Source: Clostridia bacterium
GTDB taxonomy: Bacteria; Bacillota; Clostridia; Oscillospirales; CAG-272
DNA: 10,500 bases
Direction: 5' to 3'
Assembly (NCBI GenBank): GCA_017518025.1
Contig: JAFWWR010000080.1
Coordinates: 1-10,500, forward strand
How positions within the stretch are numbered: the first letter of the stretch is position 1; every line of letters starts with the position of its first letter. Position numbers and translations under genes: made by a program. The notes beneath the pieces were generated by a model. That model worked only from the letters and a program-made list of their open reading frames with translations, searched no databases and was not told the DNA's origin. Of this stretch, positions 1-9,000 are shown piece by piece.

Positions 1-3000
1 GACTGGGAGTTGGCTATCGGCTCGTTCCCGTCGGAAGGGCTCGACGCGAAGGATACGCAGCACTACAGGAATAAAATCACCAGCCGGATGACGGCGACGG
101 CGTCCAACAACAACGGCGGAGAGATCCTCGTCAATGATATGTCCAACTTCAAGTACACGGATATCTACGGCGAGGAATGGACCGTGCCGAAATACCTGAG
201 GATCTCCGCCAACTTCAACAGCCAGGCGCAACTCGTCCTCGCCAAGGCGGGCACGCTATACTGGGGATATCTCTTCGCGACCCACCTTTCCGAAGTGGGA
301 GTGAAAGAAGTGACCGGAACGGATAAATGGCTCAGACCGATGATCAGTTTCTGGTCCGTCAGCAATACGAGCGGGATAGACGAGATGATGACGAAGTACG
401 AGGTGTACGGGAAGACTGATCGCAGGTACTACTGGTACAGCAAAGGCGTGTACGGCTCAAACGGACTCGTCAGCGGCGCGGAATTCGGCGCGGATAGAAA
501 TAAGGACCAGTGGGCGGGTTACAACAACGTCGTCGAAGTGCCCCTTGATTGGGGCAGACTCGCCCAGATGGATATCGATTTCGCCATGCGGACCCAGTGG
601 AAGGACGAAGAAGGATCCTGGGGTCAGACTTGCAGCAACGGGACTCACACCGCCATCGACGTGCTGACCTTGGCTTTCGCGCGGCGCGAATTCGAAACGA
701 CTCACTATCCGAAAAACTCCAACTCCGATACTAATGCGCACGGCATAAAGATCGTTCTTTACACGGCAAACGACTCGGACGAGGCGGGAAGCTACACCGC
801 GATCAATCCGTCGAGCCAGCTCTACGGGACTCTCACCCCGGAGATCTCCATCGTCGAAGGAGCCGGCGGCGTTTCCATGAGCGGCAACCTCTACGTCGGA
901 TCAAAGATCAAAATCGACGCGAGCAAGATCTCGGGCTTCGCGATACCCGACGGCGGCCTGTTCATCACCAATCAGAGGGGCGAAAAGGTCGGCGTCGTGA
1001 CCCGCCAGTCTGCGGACTCGCAGATCTGGTACGTGGAGATGTTCTGGGACGGCATGCAAAGAAGCTGCCTCACGGATACGTATCAGCTGAACATCATCCT
1101 CAACCGGACGCAGAAGCTGGAGGTCGACATTGCTCCCTCTACTCCGCGACTTGAAGACGGAGTCAACATAAACACCGCAAAGTACGGGGAAGTGTGGGAT
1201 TCCTTCCTCGGAAGAGGTCCGGTCGCTCAGACCGCGGCGCTCACCTACAGCAGCAGCGTTCCCGTCCCGACGAACGGCAAATACTTCCATTCGGATAACA
1301 CTACGGCGCTGCCGCTCAACAGCTGCACGTTCACCGGGTCCAACGGAACGTATACGACCAATTCCGCCTTGTTTAACGTTCAGTCCATCAATTTCAACCA
1401 GGACGCCGACGACGTCATCCTGTACAACAGCCGCGCGTACGCAGGCAACCAGGATATTCCGATCCTCGCCGGCGATCTGAGCGCAGGTACGCTCCACTTC
1501 ACCTTCTACGATTCGGCATACCTTGACGCGGTGAGCCCCATGGAGGTGTTTATCGACCATGTGGAGGTATATTACGACAGGAACGGCAACGGGATCATCG
1601 ACGGCGTCTGGGACGACGAGGACGAGGTTTTCGTTCTCGACACGGACTCTGATAAAAAAACCATCGACGACTTCGTCGCCATCGTGGACGGAGACTACTC
1701 CGATTCGTTCTTCAAAGCGATCAAGGACGAAAACGAAGTCGTTCATCAGCACTACTTCAAGGTCTATCTGTCCATGCGCCCGAGAGCGTTCAAAGTGCCG
1801 GCGGGCGCCGACGTGAACGCCAAGGCGCAGCTCCTCCCGGCGTTCCTCAGCGCAATCACCGATCCCGACCAGGCGGCGGAACTCACGGATGAACAGCGCA
1901 GTTATCGTTACGTCCGGTCCTTCAACGCGGACAACCATCCCATGTACGGGGCGGGCGCTACCGCGAAGACCTACATCGACATTCCTCTCGGCGGAGACGT
2001 GGGCGAAAAACGCATGATCTCCGAGACGGTGGGCACGATGGATCCGGAAAAGACCAAGATCGTCGACACCGAGACCGAAACGACTTACACGTGGGCGCCC
2101 GATTACACGGGACAACTTCTCGTCCCCTTCGATAATCCCACGCCCATAGTCGACAACGACAACATCACGGGCGGAGCCGTGTCCATCGCGGGAGAGAATC
2201 CCGGGATGAACGCGGACGGCACCTATACTTATTCCGACGACGGAAAGGAAAACGTCAACGCAAGTCTCGGCTCCTTTGCCGGACGCACCACTTTCGCCAT
2301 AGGCGTCCAGGAGCAGGTCAAGTCTTCCACTCCGACCCGCGCCGGCAACAACATCGATTCTCTCGATGACATCAAGCCCGAGACCATTAAGATGGGCACC
2401 GTCGGTTCAACTCCGGCCCCCGACGAACTGCTCGGACTGAGCAGCGGAGGCGACGCGGGAGGAACCGGAGGAACGGGCCCCGGCAGCGACGTGGGCAACG
2501 AGGAGTTCGAGCCTGATCTCGGCGTCGAGCTTCCTTCCCTGGAGCTTGAGCTGGGCGACTACGCCACCCTCATCATGGACGGGTACGAGGTCGGCTTCGC
2601 CATCGGTATCCCCGTATATCAGTACGAGGACACCTCCTACACCGGGTCACAGAAGACCCAGACCGATCCCGACGGGACCGTCACGACTACCCGTAAGGAC
2701 GAAGAAGGTCACGACATCAAAGAGACTGTCAAGCAGGAAAAAGACAAGACGGTCAAGACCACCGTCACCATGGACGGCGAGCCTAACAACGACAGCGTGA
2801 AAACGCGCGTCACCACCATCGAGACCACCGACAAGGACGGTAAGAAGACCTACGAGACGACGACGGAAACCATCTACAAGAAAGACTGGGATCCCAAGAA
2901 CACTGACCCCAAGAACAAGGAGCTGACGCTCTCGAAGAAGACCGACACCAACGCTCCGCCCACCGAGGAACCGGAAGGCGGGTTCAAGCACGGCTTCAAA

Positions 3001-6000
3001 GAAGCGAACGGCGGCATGGCGACTCTCAAGGAGTTCTGCAAGGCGCTGACCAGTCCGAAGAAGGGTTCCGTCAAAAAATTCATGGACGGAGCCTTCGAGG
3101 ACGACAGTCTGAAGAACGCCAAGAACGGAAACACGACGGCGACGTCCGTCGAGGTCTCCTTCACGGTGCAGATCTCCATCATGTTCGAGTACAATCCCAT
3201 CGACAACTGCCACTACTTCAAGTCCGCGGGACTTGCGGCCACGCTGGGCGTCGAATTTACGGTCCAGCACCGGTTCACCCCCTGCCCGATAATCTACGTT
3301 TACGTGAAGTTCGGCATCGAGGTGGAGGTCAAGGTCTCCCTCTCGGTCATCCGGGAGGCAAAGGAAGGCAACGAGATCACCTCCTTTGAGCAGGGATCGC
3401 TCAGCGGCCTCAGCAAGGGCAAACCTGTGGTCTTCGCTCTCGACATGCGCAAGAAGGCGGTCGACAGCGAAACAGGCAAACCGGCAGACTACAACACCGC
3501 CCGGGGCTTCCACCTGACGCTGACGGGCAAGGTGTTCATGGAGGTCTATGACAACGCCGACTGCACCGGGAAAGCGCTGACCTCCGGCGTGCTTATCGGC
3601 GACGGCGGACAGAAAGAAGTCCTCTACAAAGCGTACAACAAGGTCGTTTACGTAAAACTGACCCCGAGAAAGGGTCCGACCGTCACGGCGTCCGAGCTGA
3701 AGCCGGTCATCGGCGCCACCAGTCACGTGGTGTTCGACGGACTGACCATTTCTCCCGGACTGAGCCTTGAAGCCGGCGTGGGCGTCGGCATCGAGCTGGC
3801 GAAGTTCGAACTCTTTGTCAAGACCAGTGTCGCCATCTCCATGACCATGGGCGGCTACCTTGAAGATACGGATCAGTACGAGGGATTCTACATCTCCGGC
3901 TTCGAGTGGTCTCTGGCCGTCGGATTCAACGCGACCCTGCTGTTCTTCAACTACTCAATGGACGTTGTCGCCATCGGCGTTGAAGGAGCGCAGCACGGCA
4001 CGGGCGGTTACTTCGACTGGAACATTTCCGCCACCGCCGCAAACGGAGAAAAAACCCTCTGGGAGAAGCAGACGTACACTTCCGCGGACGGCAAATCCCT
4101 GCCCGGCGAGCCCGAACCGCCGACGGGATTCAATATTTTCAAGGACAACGAGGGATGCGTCTTCTATAACGCCGACGGATCGGTCACCAATACCGAGGAC
4201 AAGGAAGACGTGAATCAGGACTGGTCCTTCTCCGAGGGCGTCTCCGCGTTCCGCTGGAAGGGCGGCGTGTTCAAGGGCGAGATCCCCATGAACGGCGACC
4301 TCAGCGTGGCGAGAAAGGCCGGAGCCAAGGTGACGTTCAGCACCTCCGAAAAGGAGATCCACGTCTACTTCGACGGCTCGGTGAAGATCTCCACCGGCCC
4401 GTCCGATACGGGCAAGGTTTATACCAAGTCTCCGGCGAAACTCACCCTCAACGCATCCGAAAGCAACCCGGCGCAGATAACGATCACGGCGGAGAGAAAA
4501 TCCAAGATCGACCGCTTCGAGGTGCCGAAGAAAGAAGAGGAAAACGGCGGCAACTCATCCGGAACGACGATCCTCAGCGCCAGGACGGTGCCTCAGAGCC
4601 TCGTCCACGTCAGCGGACCCGTCGACGTCTCCTCGACTCAGAAGATTTACTCTCCCGGCTCCGAGACAAGGGCCATCGATCCCACCGGAACAGCCGACTT
4701 CCAGCTTTCCGGATACAACACCTCCGGTGACGCGAGAAAACTCGCCGGCGGTCTTGCCACGGGTTACGACTACAAGCTCGTCGAGGCGGGCGGGGAGTGC
4801 TACATCGTCTATCAGCAGATGCTTGACGGAGCGCCTCAGCTGGTGCTCAGCCGCGTCGTCATGACCGGCAACTTCACCAAGAATTCCGGCCTTGTCAACC
4901 CCGTTGACGAGACGGCGAAGGTCAAGTATCTGGTCCTCGATAACGACGGGACGACGGACCTCGACTACAGCGTTTCCGCCGTGTCCGGCGGCATCCGCGT
5001 CGTCTGGGTCAGCGAGGGCGACACGGAAGAGGACGGCGCGTACGTTGTGAAAGAACGCGTCGTATCCCTCGCGCCCGGAGCGACTCAGAGCGAGGCGACT
5101 GTGCTCGACGGCTCGGACGGCTACGCTTACCTCCCGTCCGGAGAGGGAACGCCCGCCGTATGGGTGTCCTCCGAGGGCAGCGGAGACAGCGCCAACGCGA
5201 TCCTCAAGAAGTGGATCATAGCGAAGAACGATGGCATTACCGAGGATGAACTGACAAATATAACGACTCAGAACGCTGAATACGCGAACGCGGTGTTCTT
5301 CTGGGCGACCCAGTCCGCGCTCAACGACCTTTACGGCTCTTCCACGACGCTCAAGAGCTCCGGCGGCGCTTCCGCCACCCTCGAAAACGAATTCGTGGAG
5401 AATATGGAGACCGTGAACCTCGGCGGACGCACGGTACTGCTCTATACCACCTCCCAGATCGCGTATTTCAACGAAACGAACGATATTTCGGTGACCGTAG
5501 GCCTCGACGACGTCGGCAGCAACACTGAGCGCGGCACGATCCGCCGGCTCTACCTGCGCTCCCTCGACGGGAACGGCTTCGGTCCCGCGAAACTGATCCA
5601 GACGGCTATCGATTTCGACGGATGCACCGAAGACACGATCGATTCCGTATACCTGAAGGACGGACTCTACGTGAAGGGCGAGCTTGTGACCGAAGACGTG
5701 GATCCGTACTACTCCAACCTCCGCTTCGTGACCGCCGACATCGACGGTAAAGGAGCGCAGACCCTCGCGCTGTTCGAGATGAGCGGCAACACCTGGCTCC
5801 TGAAGCAGGCCGAGATGGAGGGCATCCTTGCCGGAACCGGCGGAGCGACCCTGATCCCCATCTTCAGCGAGGCCACCGGCACGGACGTGTGCATCGGCTC
5901 CGACGACTACAGTCTCGCCGTGGCGTACACCGCTCCCGTGGCGGACAGCCTGTCCAACGCCATCTACATCGCATGGTGGGACAAGAACGTCGGCACCTGG

Positions 6001-9000
6001 GGCAGCCCCACGATCCTTGCCATGAGGAACCTGCAGATCTATGAGGACCGCATCACGTACGACATGGACGGAGAGGACTCCGAAAAGGCGTACCTCGGCG
6101 AGCTTGTGACCGGCGGCCACCACACCGGCTCCCTCGATAAACTGACGTTCTCGAACCTGCAGATCGCCACCAGAGAGGTGGACGACGAAGGTACGCCGAA
6201 GAGACAGCTGATGATCCTCACGGAGGGAAGCTTCGTTCCTCTGAAGTACGATACCTTCGATTTCCACGGCGCAAGGGAAAACATCACGACTACCGTTCCC
6301 GACGGTGTAAGCGAGCTCTCGTTCTACGCCATCGCGTTCGGCGCGGGCGAACAGGCGGTGGGAGAAGGCCGCCTCGGACTTGCAAACTACGACTTCACCG
6401 CCGGAAGCCGGATAATAGGCGAAGTGAGCTTCACCAACACCGGAACGTCCGCCATCCGCGCCTCCGACGCGAACCCCATGACGGTCAGCCTTATGGTCAA
6501 CGGCACGGATCAGGACGTGGAGCTCGCGTCGTGGAAACTGACGTCGTCTCTGCCTTCCGGCCAGTCGATGCGTCTGGCGTTTGAGAGCGCCGAACTCAAG
6601 GCGAATATTCCCGCGGGCGCGGCTATCTATCTGGACGTAGCCGAGGATCCCGAATACTTTGCAGAGGGCGCGTTCCACGGCGTCATCCCCGACCTCCTTG
6701 TGGTCGAGAACAAACCCGAACTCAGTTTCGGCGACTTTGACATGACCTTCACCGGTTTCTCCGAGGACGGGACGCAGGCGATATTCGATCTCACAGCCAC
6801 CGTGGTCAACAACGGCTCTGCGACTGCGGACGAGACTTTCATCCAGTTCAGTTACGACACCGGAATCGAGGGCGAACTCGGAACCAGCTTTTATCCCATC
6901 GACATCACGGGAAGCAAATTTGTAACGTCGCCCCAGCGGTCGAGGAGGAGTGTTGTTGTTACGGAGAACTACTCCCTCGGAGTTTACGCACTCCGCGATG
7001 AGGGCGGCAAAACCTTCCTCGAACCGAACTGTTACCGCACCGTGACGGCGGAACTTCACGTGCCGGTGTCATGCTTCGTCACTCTGAAGGATCTGAGCGG
7101 TCTCCACCTGAAAGCAGAGGTCTACTCCGGCGCCGATACTCCCGACGTACACTACGGCGTTTACACCTCCGATCACGACGAGTACAACAGCATGAACAAC
7201 ATGGTGGAGAAGACGTTCAAGCACAGCACCGTGTTTGAGATGCCGTCCCACATCAACGTCGCCCTCGGAACGACTCTGAACCTGCCTGTCAGCTTCAAGG
7301 CGACGAGCAGCAATCCCGAACTGATACTCTCCGAGGTCAGCGACGGAACGGACGGCTGGGAGCCCAGAATGGGTATCTGTTACTACGATCCCGCGCGTCA
7401 GGTCATCGTGGCGGCTCCCAACGCGAGGGCCCAGGAGATGATCAGGAACCAGGAGGTGCCCACGGGTATCCTGGAACTCAAGGACACGTCCACCAACACC
7501 ATCGCGGCCGTCGCATACACGGTGAGCACCATGGCGGACGGCGTGAACATCTTCCGCGACGACGCCACCTTCACGTTCTATGAACCGAACGGAAACAAGA
7601 CCGATCTGTACGCGGCGGAAGCGTCGAATCCCGGCTGGCTCTTCCTCACCAAGGGCGTCGAGCTCGGATGGGAAGGCGGGGATGCAAGCGAGATCCCCAT
7701 GAACAACGACCTGTCGCTCTGCAACCGCGACGGCGCGTACCTGAAGTTCGATACGGTCGCGACCAAGATCAGGGTCTACTTCATGGGCGAGATCGAGATC
7801 ACCTCTACCATGCCCGGACATCAGTCGTCCGATAAATACACCTCGTCTCCCGTCGAGATCGACTTCGAAAACGACGGCGGCCTGAAGCACACCGTCACCA
7901 TCAAGGCGAAGAAGGGTACCAGGATCGACCGCTACGTGCCGACCTACTCCACCGACCCGGTGGTGCCCACCGACCCGGATTCGCCGCAGATCTTCTGGAA
8001 CCGGAGTTTCCCGGAAACCGCGTCCGTCATGAACGGCGAGAGCGTTCCCATGACCTGTTACGTGATCGACGGAGCAGGACTGCAGACCGTGATGTTCAAC
8101 GGTCAGATCCTCTCTGAAAGCACCTCGCCGAAGCTCGTCAAGCTCGACGAAGGACTGTGGTACTTCGACTACTTGTTCTCGAAGAACGGCATCTACAGCG
8201 TCCGCGCCTTTGACGAGGCGGGCAACACGTCCGGAAATATGTTTGCGGTCAACTGGTTCAACGACGTTCTGTCGGTCGGAGCCATTGCCACCGCGCCGGA
8301 TCTCAAGCGGTCGGATCTCGCCTTTGTGGACGGAAACGGGTCTCCCGTCGCCACGTCGGGCACGCTGTCATCTGCGCCGTGGCTCAGATCGGCGTACACC
8401 CTCGGAGCAAACGAGGCGGACAGCGCCTACATCTTCTACGACGGCGAAATGTCCGACGCCGCACTTGCAAAGGACGGAGACGGCCTCTGGCGCGCCGTGG
8501 CAAACGGCTGCTACATGGTCCGCGTCGACCGCGACGACGGCACGTGGTGCCGAGCGTTCGTGAAACTCTCGAATCTTGAACTGACGGATCCCGCGGAGCT
8601 TTCGCCGACCTTGTCGGTCACCGATGACGGCGAATACATCGGGATCACCGCGTCGGATAACGGCGAGCTCCGGGCTCTCACCGTGAACGGGTACCCGATA
8701 CCCGTCAGCGGATCGCTCTATTCCGGCTCGTTCCCGGCTCCTCTCGGCGGCAGGTACGTGATCTCCGTCACCGACGACTCCGGCAACACAGTCACCGAGA
8801 CGGTCGATCACGAAGTGCCCGTTGCGGTGGGCGACAAGTTCGTCGCCGAGGCGTTCTCCTGCGCCGGCGGCAAGAGCCGCGGAACGGTCACCGTGGATCC
8901 GTCGAAGATCCGCGGCGGCGCGTACGATACGTCGCTCAGCAACGTCGCAAACAACGTTTATCTCACGGCGTACTCCGTCGCCCTCGTCGGCGAGGGAGAA

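Noticed and set aside
10..12. TTG as the true start of the giant protein
   Set aside because: The frame is open to base 1, GGGAG directly abuts the TTG with no spacing, and no signal peptide follows.
901..2115. 404-codon open frame on the - strand
   Set aside because: It is an antisense shadow of the giant gene. Other - strand frames of 80-360 codons inside 1-9939 are rejected for the same reason.
4555..7059. 834-codon open frame on the - strand
   Set aside because: It lies wholly inside the giant + gene. Its translation is Arg/Val/His-rich with no recognisable domain, as expected for the antisense of a GC-rich gene that avoids certain codons.
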